Notes under the pieces: generated by a model | Seen by the model: only the letters and a program-made list of their open reading frames with translations | Database searches by the model: none | What the model was told of the DNA's origin: nothing | Assembly (NCBI RefSeq): GCF_003464165.1 | Contig: NZ_QSEK01000011.1 | Location: 9,451-73,450, forward strand | Direction: 5' to 3' | Source: Eubacterium sp. AM49-13BH | GTDB taxonomy: Bacteria > Bacillota > Clostridia > Lachnospirales > Lachnospiraceae | DNA length: 64,000 nucleotides | Position numbers and translations under genes: made by a program | Shown: in pieces, positions 45,758 through 55,342 of the stretch | Layout: every line of letters begins with the position of its first letter | How positions within the stretch are numbered: position 1 is the stretch's first letter

Positions 45758-46471
45758 ATGACTAATTTTAACTATGACAATTATGACGATGATACTAAAG
45801 CTAAATACGATGACGGTATAGAATTCTTAGATGATATTGACGATGATTTCTCTTATGATGACACAGATTATGATGACTATGATATTCCACGATACAGCGA
45901 CGAGCCACCTGCTCCTGCACGCAAGGACCATAAAGAAAGTATTGGACAGGAAATATTAAGCTATATTAAGATTCTTGCTGTTGCCATCATAGTTGCATTT
46001 CTATTCACAAGATTTATTATAGTTAATGCACAGGTTCCTTCTGGTTCAATGGAGAACACTATTCTTACAGGCGACAGACTTATTGGTTTCCGTCTGGCAT
46101 ATCTGTTTCACGAACCTGAACGTGGTGATATTGTAATATTTAAGTATCCTGACGATGAATCTCAGAACTTTGTTAAAAGAGTTATTGGAATTCCTGGAGA
46201 TGTTATTAATATCAGGAATGGTTACGTTTATGTTAATGGAGAGATGCTTGAAGAGAATTATATCCGTGAGCCAATGAACAGTGATGGAGAAGACCTGACA
46301 TATGTTGTACCTTCCGGTTCGTATTTTATGTTAGGCGATAATCGTAATAATTCCAAAGATTCCAGATACTGGACTAATACATTCGTATCTAAAGACAAGA
46401 TAATTGCTAAAGTTTCTTTCAGATACTTCAATGTCAGGACGAAAAGGTTTTCTTTTTCTTTTATCAAATAA
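45758..46471 (+). CDS. lepB: Signal peptidase I
   Basis: A 237-residue type I signal peptidase. A very acidic, Asp/Tyr-rich cytoplasmic tail (1-60) leads to one membrane helix (about 69-90), then PSGSMENT with the catalytic Ser97 and FVKRVIGIPGD with the catalytic Lys140. GDNRNNSKDSRYW is the conserved box E. It removes signal peptides outside the membrane. The gene lies 49 bases after htpG, with its own terminator. Confidence 0.94.
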   Translation: MTNFNYDNYDDDTKAKYDDGIEFLDDIDDDFSYDDTDYDDYDIPRYSDEPPAPARKDHKESIGQEILSYIKILAVAIIVAFLFTRFIIVNAQVPSGSMENTILTGDRLIGFRLAYLFHEPERGDIVIFKYPDDESQNFVKRVIGIPGDVINIRNGYVYVNGEMLEENYIREPMNSDGEDLTYVVPSGSYFMLGDNRNNSKDSRYWTNTFVSKDKIIAKVSFRYFNVRTKRFSFSFIK

Positions 46472-46508
46472 TCCCCTGCATAATAGATAATATTCAGGGA
46501 ACAATAAT

Positions 46509-46550
46509 ATGGCCGCTATGTTAATTGCAACATGGCGGTCATAATTGTTT
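46509..46550 (+). terminator. Terminator of lepB
   Basis: ATGGCCGCTATGTT (46509-46522) pairs, with G-T pairs, with AACATGGCGGTCAT (46529-46542), followed by AATTGTTTTTT. Confidence 0.85.
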
Positions 46551-46568
46551 TTTGAAAGGAGAAATATT

Positions 46569-46883
46569 ATGGGTAATCTTAACTGTAATGCTGCATCTTG
46601 CATGCATAACTGTGACAACCAGTGCTGTCTTAATTCAATCTGTGTAGAAGGAAGCTCTGCATGCCAATGTGGTGAAACATGCTGCAGTGACTATGAACAT
46701 CAGAAACCAGGTGCAACTAATATGTGCCATCTTCCTAAAGATTCTTTATCCATCTCATGTGAAGCAACCAACTGCATATATAACACTAATAAAAAATGTG
46801 ATGCTGACCATGTAGACATATCAGGTATAAAAGCTGTAACAGAGGACGATACAGTCTGTACAACATTCCAGGCAAGGGGATAA
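46569..46883 (+). CDS. DUF1540 double-domain cysteine-rich protein
   Basis: A 104-residue protein with two DUF1540-type modules: the first around CNAASCMHNCDNQCCLNSIC and a second around CEATNCIYNTNKKCDADHV. Up to 14 cysteines suggest metal binding or redox packing. Function is unknown; members are common in spore-forming clostridia. I begin at the ATG at 46569 with GAAAGGAG 7-8 bases upstream rather than the upstream non-ATG codon. Confidence 0.85.
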   Translation: MGNLNCNAASCMHNCDNQCCLNSICVEGSSACQCGETCCSDYEHQKPGATNMCHLPKDSLSISCEATNCIYNTNKKCDADHVDISGIKAVTEDDTVCTTFQARG

Positions 46884-46899
46884 GTCCTGCTTACACGAA

Positions 46900-46931
46900 A
46901 GGGCTGTCATGCATATGCATGACAGCCCTTA
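46900..46931. terminator. Perfect 32-base palindrome, bidirectional terminator
   Basis: AAGGGCTGTCATGCAT and its exact reverse complement meet at 46915/46916. It sits between the converging DUF1540 and efp genes. There is little T-run, so efficiency is uncertain. Confidence 0.75.
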
Positions 46932-46945
46932 ATAATACATAAAAA

Positions 46946-47503
46946 TTATGCTCTTGATGTATACTCACCTGTACGAGTATCAATCTTAATCTTATCGCCC
47001 TGATTAACGAATAATGGAACCATAATCTTAGCTCCTGTCTCTACGATAGCTGGCTTAGTAGCACCTGTTGCTGTGTTACCCTTGATACCAGGCTCTGTAT
47101 CTGTTACTTCAAGCTCAACTGAAATAGGTGGCTCAATAGCAAATACATTACCATCATGTGAACAAAGCTTAACCATCTCATTCTCTTTAACGAACTTAAG
47201 AGAATCACCAACCTGATCAGCACTTAATGCAATCTGATCATATGTCTCTGTGTTCATGAAGTTATAAAGATCTCCATCAGCGTATAAATACTGATATTCT
47301 GATCGGTCGATGTGTGCAAGATCAAACTTCTCAGTTGGTCTGAAAGAATTCTCTATAACACCACCAGAAATAATATTCTTTAACTTAGCTCTAACGAAAG
47401 GTGATCCCTTACCAGGCTTAACATGCTGGAATTCGATTACCTGCCAAATTCCGTTCTCATACTGAATTGTAATACCGTTCTTAAAACTACCTGCATCTAC
47501 CAT
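46946..47503 (-). CDS. efp: Elongation factor P
   Basis: A 185-residue EF-P with KOW-like domain I, including [12 protein letters not shown] with Lys32 at the tip that contacts the tRNA end, and two OB domains. It relieves ribosome stalling on polyproline. AGGAGGTATACC precedes the start. It closes the leftward run nrdR-yqeG-aroE-aroK-aroQ but has its own promoter. Confidence 0.96.
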   Translation of the reverse strand: MVDAGSFKNGITIQYENGIWQVIEFQHVKPGKGSPFVRAKLKNIISGGVIENSFRPTEKFDLAHIDRSEYQYLYADGDLYNFMNTETYDQIALSADQVGDSLKFVKENEMVKLCSHDGNVFAIEPPISVELEVTDTEPGIKGNTATGATKPAIVETGAKIMVPLFVNQGDKIKIDTRTGEYTSRA

Positions 47504-47542
47504 TCTTTGGTATACCTCCTAAATAATCAAATGACTTCTAAT

Positions 47543-47571
47543 ATTGTATAATAAATATAAACATTTGGCAA
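47543..47571 (-). promoter_or_regulatory. Predicted promoter of efp
   Basis: On the minus strand TTGCCA (47566-47571), 17 bases, TACAAT (47543-47548). It touches the aroQ stop codon, so efp may be transcribed both from here and from upstream. Confidence 0.6.
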
Positions 47572-48015
47572 CTACTTTTTCATTACAAGGTCAACAACTG
47601 CTTCCATTGCATATAAATATCCCTTAAGTCCAAGCCCTACTACCTGTCCGTTACATACAGGAACTGTCACAGAAGTATGTCTAAACTCCTCTCTTGTATG
47701 TACGTTGGATATATGAACCTCAATCTTAGGAATTGCTGCAACAGATGCAAGTGCATCTCTTACTGCATAGCTGTAATGTGTGAATGCTCCGGGATTGATA
47801 ACAATTCCATCAACATCATTGTAGTATGCCTCCTGAATCTTATCAATTATAGCACCTTCATGATTGCTCTGGAATACTTCCACATCAACTCCAAGTTCTT
47901 CTGCCTTCTTCTTAATCATTGAAACAAGCGCTTCATAATTCTGTTCACCATAGATGCCTTTTTCTCTTATTCCTAGAAAATTAATGTTAGGTCCGTTCAT
48001 TACTAGTATCTTCAT
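47572..48015 (-). CDS. aroQ: 3-dehydroquinate dehydratase, type II
   Basis: A 147-residue dehydratase that forms 3-dehydroshikimate. MNGPNINFLGIREKGIYG carries the catalytic Arg and Tyr22, INPGAFTHYSYAVRDA the substrate site, and EVHISNVHTREEFRH the His. The start is one base after the aroK stop. It converts the shikimate step feeding chorismate, the substrate of TrpE. Confidence 0.95.
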   Translation of the reverse strand: MKILVMNGPNINFLGIREKGIYGEQNYEALVSMIKKKAEELGVDVEVFQSNHEGAIIDKIQEAYYNDVDGIVINPGAFTHYSYAVRDALASVAAIPKIEVHISNVHTREEFRHTSVTVPVCNGQVVGLGLKGYLYAMEAVVDLVMKK

Positions 48016-48016
48016 A

Positions 48017-48553
48017 TCAATCCTCCATTATTCCCATATTAATAGCTGCCACGACATCTGTATACATATCTTCAAATCTTCTGTCATCAGTCTTAACAAT
48101 AATATCAGCAGCCTCTTTATAAAGAGCCTCCCTTGCAGCCATAAGACTTTCAATCTTCTCTCTTAGGTTGCCTCCTGCAAGAAGCGGTCTGCTTGTATCC
48201 TTAGACAGACGCTTTACCAGTTCATCAACAGATGCTTCCAGATATACAACAATTCCAAGTTCCTTAAGAAGACTTCTGTTAACCGCTCTTACTGGCAGTC
48301 CTCCACCAACAGATATAACACAGTTATCACAGACCTGTGCAAGCTCTTTAATAGCCTGTGTCTCCATATCCCTGAATGTCTCTTCACCGGAATCCCTGAA
48401 TATATCCTTAATAAGCTTGTTGTACTTATTCTCTATATACTCGTCAGTATCAAGGAATTCCATATTGTGGTTCCTGGTAATCCATTTTCCAAATGTTGTC
48501 TTGCCACTTCCCATAAATCCAATGAGAATAATATTATTATGTCCGTTATTCAT
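48017..48553 (-). CDS. aroK: Shikimate kinase
   Basis: A 178-residue P-loop kinase with GFMGSGKTTFGKW, LDTDEYIE and SVGGGLPVR, the shikimate kinase marks. I set the start at the ATG at 48553, which overlaps the aroE end by 8 bases and has GGAGC upstream. Longer readings extend into aroE and are not supported. Confidence 0.94.
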   Translation of the reverse strand: MNNGHNNIILIGFMGSGKTTFGKWITRNHNMEFLDTDEYIENKYNKLIKDIFRDSGEETFRDMETQAIKELAQVCDNCVISVGGGLPVRAVNRSLLKELGIVVYLEASVDELVKRLSKDTSRPLLAGGNLREKIESLMAAREALYKEAADIIVKTDDRRFEDMYTDVVAAINMGIMED

Positions 48554-49418
48554 CAATTCCAAGCTCCTTCTGAAGACACTTATACACCTCATCAGCCTCT
48601 TCCTTAGTAATCTTACAGTCATTCCAGAGCTCGTAAGCACTTACACCCTGATACAGAAGCATCTTAAGACCATTATAAGCATTCTTTCCCTGTGCCTTAA
48701 TAAGCTTCATAAACTTAGTATTGGCCGGATTATATATAATATCAACACCAACTGCTGCCTTTTTGTAAAATGCTTCATCATCAATAACAACAGCTTCGTC
48801 ATTCGGATGAAGTCCAACACTTGTTGTCTGGATAACAACATAATCTTCTCCCGGAATATCAGCATAATCAGCAATATTCATAGGAATAACCTTATCATTG
48901 TTAAAATGTGCATTAACAGCCTGTGCAATCGCCTCAGCCTTATCAACTGTTCTGTTCAGCAGATACACACACTGTGCATTCTTACTTGAACATAAGAATG
49001 TTATGGCTCTTGCTGCTCCTCCTGCTCCAAGAATAATAACCTTAGAATCAGCAAGTTCAATTCCTTCATCTTCAAGTTCTCTCGCAAGTCCAAGAATATC
49101 AGTGTTGTATCCTTTAAATCCTCCGTCAACCCTTACAAGCGTATTAACAGCCCCTATAGCCTTGGCAAGCGGATCTATATCTACAAGAGAATCAATAACC
49201 TCTGACTTGTGTGGAACTGTAACATTAAGTCCCAGTATATTGAGACTGTAAGCACCTTTTACAGCAGATGCCACATCTCCTTTTTCCACTTTAAATGTAG
49301 TATAAACCATATCTTTTCCTGTCAGCTGTGCAAGATTATTATGAATTGCCGGTGACACAGAATGTCCTACCGGATTACCAATAAGTCCGCATACTCTTGT
49401 TGTTCCTTTGATGTCCAT
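48546..49418 (-). CDS. aroE: Shikimate dehydrogenase
   Basis: A 290-residue NADPH enzyme reducing dehydroshikimate. GNPVGHSVSPAIHN binds the substrate, NVTVPHKSEV contains the catalytic Lys, and ILGAGGAARAI is the nucleotide loop. It is followed without a gap by aroK and aroQ, giving three consecutive shikimate steps in one transcript. Confidence 0.95.
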   Translation of the reverse strand: MDIKGTTRVCGLIGNPVGHSVSPAIHNNLAQLTGKDMVYTTFKVEKGDVASAVKGAYSLNILGLNVTVPHKSEVIDSLVDIDPLAKAIGAVNTLVRVDGGFKGYNTDILGLARELEDEGIELADSKVIILGAGGAARAITFLCSSKNAQCVYLLNRTVDKAEAIAQAVNAHFNNDKVIPMNIADYADIPGEDYVVIQTTSVGLHPNDEAVVIDDEAFYKKAAVGVDIIYNPANTKFMKLIKAQGKNAYNGLKMLLYQGVSAYELWNDCKITKEEADEVYKCLQKELGIDE

Positions 49419-49439
49419 AATCTAAGCTCCTTTAAGCAA

Positions 49440-49937
49440 TTAATGCTTTCTTCTATTATAGAAAAATAATACAATCCATTCCAGTCTTCTCTTAAGAATA
49501 ATCTGAATCTCTTCATGCTTATCAATAGGCTTCACAAGAATGGACATAATACCCGCTTTGTTAGCTCCCCATACATCTGTAAAAAGCTGGTCACCAACAA
49601 AAAATGTGTTGCCTTTATCAGTACCCATAATCTCCATAGCCTTAATATAATTAACAGGTGATGGCTTTCCTGCCTTGCTTACATATCTTGAACCACAGGC
49701 GTCTGCAAGCGGCTTGACCCTGTACTCCTTATTATTAGATATGATACATGTCTCAAAGCCAATAGTCCTTAATCTGTCAAACAAATCACTGCAACGCTTT
49801 GTAACAGGTGCTCCATGCTCAACAAGTGTGTTATCAATATCAAACACAATCCCTCTGTAGCCCTTGTCATAAAGCCCCTGATAATCAATGTCATAAGCTG
49901 AATCAATATATATATCAGGATAGAATCTCTTAAACAT
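49440..49937 (-). CDS. yqeG: YqeG family HAD IIIA-type phosphatase
   Basis: A 165-residue HAD subclass IIIA protein with GIVFDIDNTLVEHGAP and NTFFVGDQLFTDVWGANKAG. It belongs to the YqeG family, often placed next to aroE and yqeH in Firmicutes. The substrate is not known. It lies between nrdR and aroE. Confidence 0.9.
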   Translation of the reverse strand: MFKRFYPDIYIDSAYDIDYQGLYDKGYRGIVFDIDNTLVEHGAPVTKRCSDLFDRLRTIGFETCIISNNKEYRVKPLADACGSRYVSKAGKPSPVNYIKAMEIMGTDKGNTFFVGDQLFTDVWGANKAGIMSILVKPIDKHEEIQIILKRRLEWIVLFFYNRRKH

Positions 49938-49976
49938 AACTTAAATGCTGCCTTTCTTTAATCTGCTTCTGATATA

Positions 49977-50423
49977 TTACTTAAGAATCTTCTTAATCTC
50001 TTCCATAAATGAATCAACATCCTTAAACTCTCTGTACACAGAAGCAAATCTTACATAAGCAACCTCATCAACGTTCTTGAGCTTGCTCATAACGATTTCA
50101 CCGATAGTCTTGGTAGAAATCTCTTTCTCGCCGATATTAAATATCTGTGTCTCTATCTCATCAACCATATTATTAATCTGTGAGATAGAAACCGGTCTTT
50201 TATGGCATGATCTTACTATGCCGGCTGTTATCTTCTCTCTGTCATAAGGTTCTCTGTTATTATCTTTCTTAATAACAATAAGTGGCATGGACTCAATCTT
50301 CTCATATGTAGTAAATCTCTTACCACATTCATCACACTGACGCCTTCTTCTTATTGAACTGTCATCAGTTGGTCTTGAATCAATTACCTTAGTGTTATCT
50401 TTACCACAAAACGGACACTTCAC
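49977..50423 (-). CDS. nrdR: Transcriptional repressor NrdR
   Basis: A 148-residue repressor of ribonucleotide reductase genes. The zinc ribbon [11 protein letters not shown]...CDECGKRF and the ATP-cone ([23 protein letters not shown]) are both intact. It is the first gene of the leftward run ending in efp and divergent from sigG. Confidence 0.96.
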   Translation of the reverse strand: MKCPFCGKDNTKVIDSRPTDDSSIRRRRQCDECGKRFTTYEKIESMPLIVIKKDNNREPYDREKITAGIVRSCHKRPVSISQINNMVDEIETQIFNIGEKEISTKTIGEIVMSKLKNVDEVAYVRFASVYREFKDVDSFMEEIKKILK

Positions 50424-50455
50424 GCTATCTACCTCCGAATTAAATATATAAATTA

Positions 50456-50484
50456 ATTATGAATAAGCCCAGCCAAAATGTCAA
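50456..50484 (-). promoter_or_regulatory. Predicted promoter of nrdR operon
   Basis: On the minus strand TTGACA (50479-50484), 17 bases, CATAAT (50456-50461), about 35 bases before the nrdR start. It overlaps the region from which sigG must be transcribed. Confidence 0.65.
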
Positions 50485-50524
50485 TCCTTTTAATGTTGAT
50501 AAATGTATTATTCAAGGAGGGATT

Positions 50525-51301
50525 ATGGCTGGATACAAAGTTGAAATATGCGGAGTCAATACAAGTGACCTTCCTCTTCTTAAACCAGCTCAGTCAAAAG
50601 AGCTGCTTTCAAAGATAAAATCAGGAGATACACAGGCAAGAGAAACATTTATAAAAGGGAACTTAAGACTTGTATTAAGCATCGTCCAGCGTTTCAACCA
50701 GAGTGGCGAGAATCTTGATGACCTGTTCCAGATAGGCTGCATTGGCATGATAAAAGCAATTGATAACTTTGATATGTCTTTAAATGTGCAATTCTCAACA
50801 TATGCTGTTCCTATGATAATCGGAGAAATCAAACGTTTTCTGCGTGATAACAGTACAATACGTGTAAGCCGTTCATTGAAAGATACCGCTTACAAGGCAA
50901 TAACAACCCGTGAAAATCTTATGAAGAAGAATCTGAAAGAACCTTCAATCACAGAAATAGCTGAAGAAATCGGCATATCCAAAGCAGATATAGTCATTGC
51001 TCTTGAAGCCGTGACACCGTCAATTTCACTGTATGAGCCAGTGTTTAACGACGGCGGTGATACACTCTATGTAATAGACCAGGTTAAAGATAAGAAAAAC
51101 ACAGAAGACCGCTGGGTCCGTAATATTGCACTTAAAGAAGCAATCAACCGTCTCTCCCCAAGAGAACGCCAGATAATAACACTTCGTTTCTTTGACTGCC
51201 GCACCCAGACAGAGGTTGCCAAAGACTTAGGAATATCACAGGCCCAGGTAAGCCGTCTGGAAAAATGTGCCCTTCGCGATATGAAAAGACACCTTTGTTA
51301 A
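50525..51301 (+). CDS. sigG: Forespore sigma factor SigG
   Basis: A 258-residue sigma-70 family protein. KVEICGVNTSDLPLLK at the start is the SigG hallmark; region 2 includes DDLFQIGCIGMIKAIDNFD and the -10 helix FSTYAVPMIIGEIKR, and region 4 ends with EVAKDLGISQAQVSRLEK. It directs late forespore transcription. I use the ATG at 50525 (AAGGAGGGATT upstream), not the earlier in-frame ATG at 50459. spoIIGA and sigE, its usual neighbours, are not next to it. Confidence 0.95.
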   Translation: MAGYKVEICGVNTSDLPLLKPAQSKELLSKIKSGDTQARETFIKGNLRLVLSIVQRFNQSGENLDDLFQIGCIGMIKAIDNFDMSLNVQFSTYAVPMIIGEIKRFLRDNSTIRVSRSLKDTAYKAITTRENLMKKNLKEPSITEIAEEIGISKADIVIALEAVTPSISLYEPVFNDGGDTLYVIDQVKDKKNTEDRWVRNIALKEAINRLSPRERQIITLRFFDCRTQTEVAKDLGISQAQVSRLEKCALRDMKRHLC

Positions 51302-51343
51302 TCAGTGCAATATAATAATATAAGCACATAATAAGGTGTTCCT

Positions 51344-51601
51344 ATGCGTCTATGTGAACTTAAAGGAAAAACAGTTATCAATGATACCGACTGCTGCATA
51401 TTAGGATTCGTTATTGATATTGACTTTGACCCCGCATCCGGATGTATACTTGCAATTATTGTTCCAGGCCCGGCAAGATTATGTGGTTTTCTTGGCAGAG
51501 ATTATGAATATGTTATTCCATTCAAATGTATCCGCACAATCGGTCCTGATATCATACTTGTAAGTATATGTCCTGATAAGGTTAAGCAAAAATGTATCTG
51601 A
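51344..51601 (+). CDS. YlmC/YmxH family sporulation protein
   Basis: An 85-residue PRC-barrel protein (MRLCELKGKTVINDTDCCILGFVIDID). YlmC/YmxH proteins occur in spore-forming Firmicutes and are usually under sporulation sigma control. It follows sigG by 42 bases on the same strand, as in many clostridia. AAGGTG is upstream. Confidence 0.9.
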   Translation: MRLCELKGKTVINDTDCCILGFVIDIDFDPASGCILAIIVPGPARLCGFLGRDYEYVIPFKCIRTIGPDIILVSICPDKVKQKCI

Positions 51602-51669
51602 CCAGTATTGAAAAACCATGCCTCATGCTATAAAATAGTAATATATATGTTTTACGGAGGCGGATAATC

Positions 51670-52719
51670 ATGGATAAGAAATACGTAGCTTATGTTGGCA
51701 GCTATACACACGAAAGCAGTAAAGGAATCCATATATATGACTGTGATGTAGCTAAAGGAAGAATAACAGAACGTGGAGAGGTTGCAATTGATAATCCTTC
51801 TTTCATTACATTTTCACCTGATAAGAACTTCTTATACGCTATATGCGACCAGGGTGTTTCAGCATATGCAATATTAGCTGATGGCAATATTGAACTTATG
51901 AACGTAGCATCAATCAACGGAATGCGTGGATGTCATATATGTGTTACAAGTGATAACAGATTCCTTGTAGTATCTGGTTACCACGATGGCAAGATAACAG
52001 TTATGCATATCAATGCAGACGGCTCTGTTGGATTTATTGCAGATGAAATATTCCACAAGGGAATCGGCAGTGTTGCCGAAAGAAATTTTCGTCCACATAT
52101 AAGCTGGAGTGCATTCACACCAGATGAGGAGCTCTTATGTGTATGTGATCCCGGAATCGACCAGATAAAGCTTTATGAATTCAACCATGTAACAGGCAAG
52201 TTAAAGTTATATGATATAATCCGTTCACAACAGGAATCTGCACCACGACAGATAGAATTCAGCCGTGACGGAAAGTATGCCTATGTTGTATGTGAGATGA
52301 AGAATTATATCAACGTGTACTCATATGATAAGAACTCAGACAGGAACCGTTTCGAACTTGTACAGAATATATTCACTGTAAGACGCGACCACAAGACTAA
52401 CAGTGCTGCAGCTAATATAATATTTGACAGTACAGGAAAGCATCTGCTCTGCTCTAATGCAGGTGATAACACAGTTACAATATATAACGTTGACACTAAG
52501 ACAGGAAAGCTTTCAAGTCTCAACTCTCTCCCAATCAGTGGAGACTATCCTAAGTACATAAAGCTTTTCCCTGATGATAAGCACATAATGTCTATGAACA
52601 ACGAAGGTAATTCTATAACAATATTTACTGTAAAGTATGACAGAGGTCTTATCATAATGAATGGTCCAGAGCTTAAGATTTCAAGACCTAATAACATGAT
52701 ACTTAAAGAACTTAATTAA
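51670..52719 (+). CDS. Lactonase family beta-propeller (6-phosphogluconolactonase-like)
   Basis: A 349-residue seven-blade propeller. It starts AYVGSYTHESSKGIHIYD and has the repeated FSPDKNFLYAICD, RQIEFSRDGKYAYVVCE and FDSTGKHLLCSNAGDNTVTIY blades of the YkgB/Pgl family, which hydrolyses 6-phosphogluconolactone; some members act on other lactones. TTACGGAGG precedes the ATG. It is followed by a terminator. Confidence 0.88.
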   Translation: MDKKYVAYVGSYTHESSKGIHIYDCDVAKGRITERGEVAIDNPSFITFSPDKNFLYAICDQGVSAYAILADGNIELMNVASINGMRGCHICVTSDNRFLVVSGYHDGKITVMHINADGSVGFIADEIFHKGIGSVAERNFRPHISWSAFTPDEELLCVCDPGIDQIKLYEFNHVTGKLKLYDIIRSQQESAPRQIEFSRDGKYAYVVCEMKNYINVYSYDKNSDRNRFELVQNIFTVRRDHKTNSAAANIIFDSTGKHLLCSNAGDNTVTIYNVDTKTGKLSSLNSLPISGDYPKYIKLFPDDKHIMSMNNEGNSITIFTVKYDRGLIIMNGPELKISRPNNMILKELN

Positions 52720-52745
52720 ATATGTGCATTATGACACATATTAAG

Positions 52746-52780
52746 AATGGCTGCCGTTTAATAACGACAGCCATTAATTT
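52746..52780 (+). terminator. Terminator of the lactonase gene
   Basis: AATGGCTGCCGTT (52746-52758) pairs with AACGACAGCCATT (52763-52775), one mismatch, followed by AATTTTT. It may also serve pyrI on the other strand. Confidence 0.85.
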
Positions 52781-53203
52781 TTATGAATATTTCTCTTCGC
52801 AGTACTTACATCTGTAAACCTGCTTTTCCTCATCAGCAAGTACGAACACCTGCTTTAATCCCTGCTCAATAGATGTGATACATCTTGGATTCTTACATTT
52901 GATAATATTTGTAACCTGCTTTGGAAGAGAGAGTCTCTTCTTGTCTACTATTTCACCATTCTTAATAATATTGACAGTAATATTATGGTCAACGAATCCT
53001 AAAACATCAAGATCAACAAGATCAAGACCACCTTCAATCTTAATAATGTCTTTCTTTCCCATCTTACCACTTCTTGCATTCTTAATAATAGCAACCTGAC
53101 AGTCAAGCTTATCAAGGCCTAAGTAATTGTATATCATCATGGCCTTTCCTGCTTCAATATGGTCAAGAACAAAGCCTTCATTAAGTTCGCCTACATTTAA
53201 CAT
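52781..53203 (-). CDS. pyrI: Aspartate carbamoyltransferase regulatory subunit
   Basis: A 140-residue PyrI with an allosteric N-domain (HIEAGKAMMIYNYLGLD) and a zinc domain with Cys in KCKNPRCITS and YRCKYCEEKY. It binds nucleotides and joins PyrB trimers, making the holoenzyme feedback-regulated as in E. coli. It follows pyrB by 12 bases. Confidence 0.94.
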   Translation of the reverse strand: MLNVGELNEGFVLDHIEAGKAMMIYNYLGLDKLDCQVAIIKNARSGKMGKKDIIKIEGGLDLVDLDVLGFVDHNITVNIIKNGEIVDKKRLSLPKQVTNIIKCKNPRCITSIEQGLKQVFVLADEEKQVYRCKYCEEKYS

Positions 53204-53215
53204 AATTTTCCCTCC

Positions 53216-54178
53216 TTATGCATCCAGTGAATCAAGTACATGAGCTAATGATGGATTAACCGCTGTATCAAGTCCAAGTAAAGTAAGTATAAGTGCCATT
53301 CTTACATATACACCAAACTGAACCTGCTTGAAATAAGCAGCTCTGTCATCATTGTCAACATCAACAGATATTTCATTAACTCTTGGAAGCGGATGAAGAA
53401 CATACATATCAGGCTTTCCAAGTGCCATCTTATCTTCATCAAGTATATAGAAGTCTTTCATTCTTAAATATTCATCTTCACTGAAGAATCTTTCTCTCTG
53501 TACTCTTGTCATATAGAGAATGTCAAGCTCTGGCATAGCCTGTTCAAGGTTCTCAACTTCTACAAAATCGCAGTTATTAGCCTTAAGCACATCATCCCTG
53601 ATATAATCAGGAATTCTTAACTCCTTAGGCGATATAAGGACAAACTTTACATTCTTGTATCTAACTAATGAACTTATAAGTGAGTGAACTGTTCTTCCGA
53701 ACTTAAGGTCACCACATAAACCGATAGTAAAGTTATCGAGTGAACCACGAAGCTCCCTTATTGTCATAAGATCAGTAAGTGTCTGTGTAGGATGCTGATG
53801 TCCACCATCACCTGCATTAATAATAGGGATGTGTGAATACTCGGAAGCTACCATCGGAGCACCTTCCTTTGGATGACGCATTGCACATATATCTGCATAA
53901 CAAGAGATAACTCTTATAGTATCTGCAACACTTTCACCCTTTGACGCTGAGCTTGAAGAAGCCTCAGAAAAGCCTAATACCTGACCTCCAAGATTAATCA
54001 TGGCAGCCTCGAAGCTTAATCTTGTTCTAGTACTTGGCTCATAGAACAATGTGGCTATCTTCTTACCATCACATACATGACCATACTTTGATGGATCCTT
54101 TGAAATATCTCTTGCAAGGTCTAATAATCTTGCCAGTTCATCAACGCTTAAATCAAGCGGACTAAGTAAATGTCTCAT
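53216..54178 (-). CDS. pyrB: Aspartate carbamoyltransferase catalytic subunit
   Basis: A 320-residue PyrB, first committed pyrimidine step. [16 protein letters not shown] is the carbamoyl-phosphate site, [10 protein letters not shown] follows, and [16 protein letters not shown] and HPLPRVNEI are the other substrate loops. It starts 38 bases downstream of trpS. No PyrR-type attenuator is visible in the short gap. Confidence 0.96.
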   Translation of the reverse strand: MRHLLSPLDLSVDELARLLDLARDISKDPSKYGHVCDGKKIATLFYEPSTRTRLSFEAAMINLGGQVLGFSEASSSSASKGESVADTIRVISCYADICAMRHPKEGAPMVASEYSHIPIINAGDGGHQHPTQTLTDLMTIRELRGSLDNFTIGLCGDLKFGRTVHSLISSLVRYKNVKFVLISPKELRIPDYIRDDVLKANNCDFVEVENLEQAMPELDILYMTRVQRERFFSEDEYLRMKDFYILDEDKMALGKPDMYVLHPLPRVNEISVDVDNDDRAAYFKQVQFGVYVRMALILTLLGLDTAVNPSLAHVLDSLDA

Positions 54179-54216
54179 AATAGAAAAGCCTCCGTGTGTA
54201 TATTTAATTAAAATAA

Positions 54217-55308
54217 TTACTCTGTTCTGCTGTATTTCTCTGACTGAACCTTAATAAGTTCTGCATCATTAAAATAATCAATCTTCATAGCAGCCTTGAC
54301 ATTATTAAGAGTATCCTGTGCAACAGCGTAAGCCGCTTCTGTACCTCTCTTAAGGATATTATATACTTCTGGAATATCCTTTTCATATTCATGTCTTCTT
54401 GCTCTGATTGGTTCAAGTTCCTTGTTGATAACATTAAGGAGGAACTTCTTAACCTTAACATCTCCAAGACCACCTCTTCTGTAATGATCCTTTAATTCAT
54501 CAAGATTCTTATAATCAGGAAGGAATTCAGCAAAATCCTCATCACTGCTAAAAGCATCAAGGTAAGTAAATACTGTGTTACCCTCAACCTGTCCAGGATC
54601 AGATACCTGAATATGGTTAGGGTCTGTGTACATACTCATAACCTTCTTCTTAACTTCCTCTGGAGTGTCAGATAAGTAGATACAGTTTCCCAATGACTTG
54701 CTCATCTTAGCCTTACCATCAGTACCAGGAAGTCTTAAACATGCCTTATTATCTGGAAGAAGAATCTCAGGTTCAACAAGAGCCTCTCCGTATACAGAGT
54801 TAAACTTTCTTACAATCTCACGGCATTGCTCAATCATAGGTTCCTGATCTTCTCCTACAGGAACTGTAGTAGCCTTAAATGCAGTAATATCCGCAGCCTG
54901 GCTTATTGGGTAACAGAAAAATCCTACCGGAATACTTGCCTCGAAATTACGCATCTGGATTTCAGATTTAACTGTAGGGTTTCTCTGAAGTCTTGAAACT
55001 GTAACGAGGTTCATATAATAAAATGTAAGCTCTGTAAGCTGTGGAATCTGTGACTGAATAAATATATTAGACTTAACTGGATCAATACCAACTGAAAGAT
55101 AATCGAGTGCAACCTCGATAATGTTCTGTCTTACTTTCTCTGGATTATCAGCATTATCTGTTAATGCCTGTGCATCCGCAATCATAATAAAAATCTTCTC
55201 GAATTCACCTGAATTCTGTAATTCAACTCTGCGCTTTAAAGATCCAACATAATGACCTAAGTGAAGTCTACCTGTTGGTCTGTCACCTGTTAATATAATC
55301 TTAGACAT
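54217..55308 (-). CDS. trpS: Tryptophanyl-tRNA synthetase
   Basis: A 363-residue class I synthetase. The HIGH-type motif reads [13 protein letters not shown], and KMSKS is in [11 protein letters not shown]. It is slightly longer than B. subtilis TrpS. I start at the ATG at 55308, which has GAAGGATGG upstream. Unlike the trp operon and valS it has no T-box; it follows a MATE gene by 34 bases. Confidence 0.94.
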   Translation of the reverse strand: MSKIILTGDRPTGRLHLGHYVGSLKRRVELQNSGEFEKIFIMIADAQALTDNADNPEKVRQNIIEVALDYLSVGIDPVKSNIFIQSQIPQLTELTFYYMNLVTVSRLQRNPTVKSEIQMRNFEASIPVGFFCYPISQAADITAFKATTVPVGEDQEPMIEQCREIVRKFNSVYGEALVEPEILLPDNKACLRLPGTDGKAKMSKSLGNCIYLSDTPEEVKKKVMSMYTDPNHIQVSDPGQVEGNTVFTYLDAFSSDEDFAEFLPDYKNLDELKDHYRRGGLGDVKVKKFLLNVINKELEPIRARRHEYEKDIPEVYNILKRGTEAAYAVAQDTLNNVKAAMKIDYFNDAELIKVQSEKYSRTE

Positions 55309-55342
55309 AGACCATCCTTCTTTCATCCCAAAATTGTAAAAA

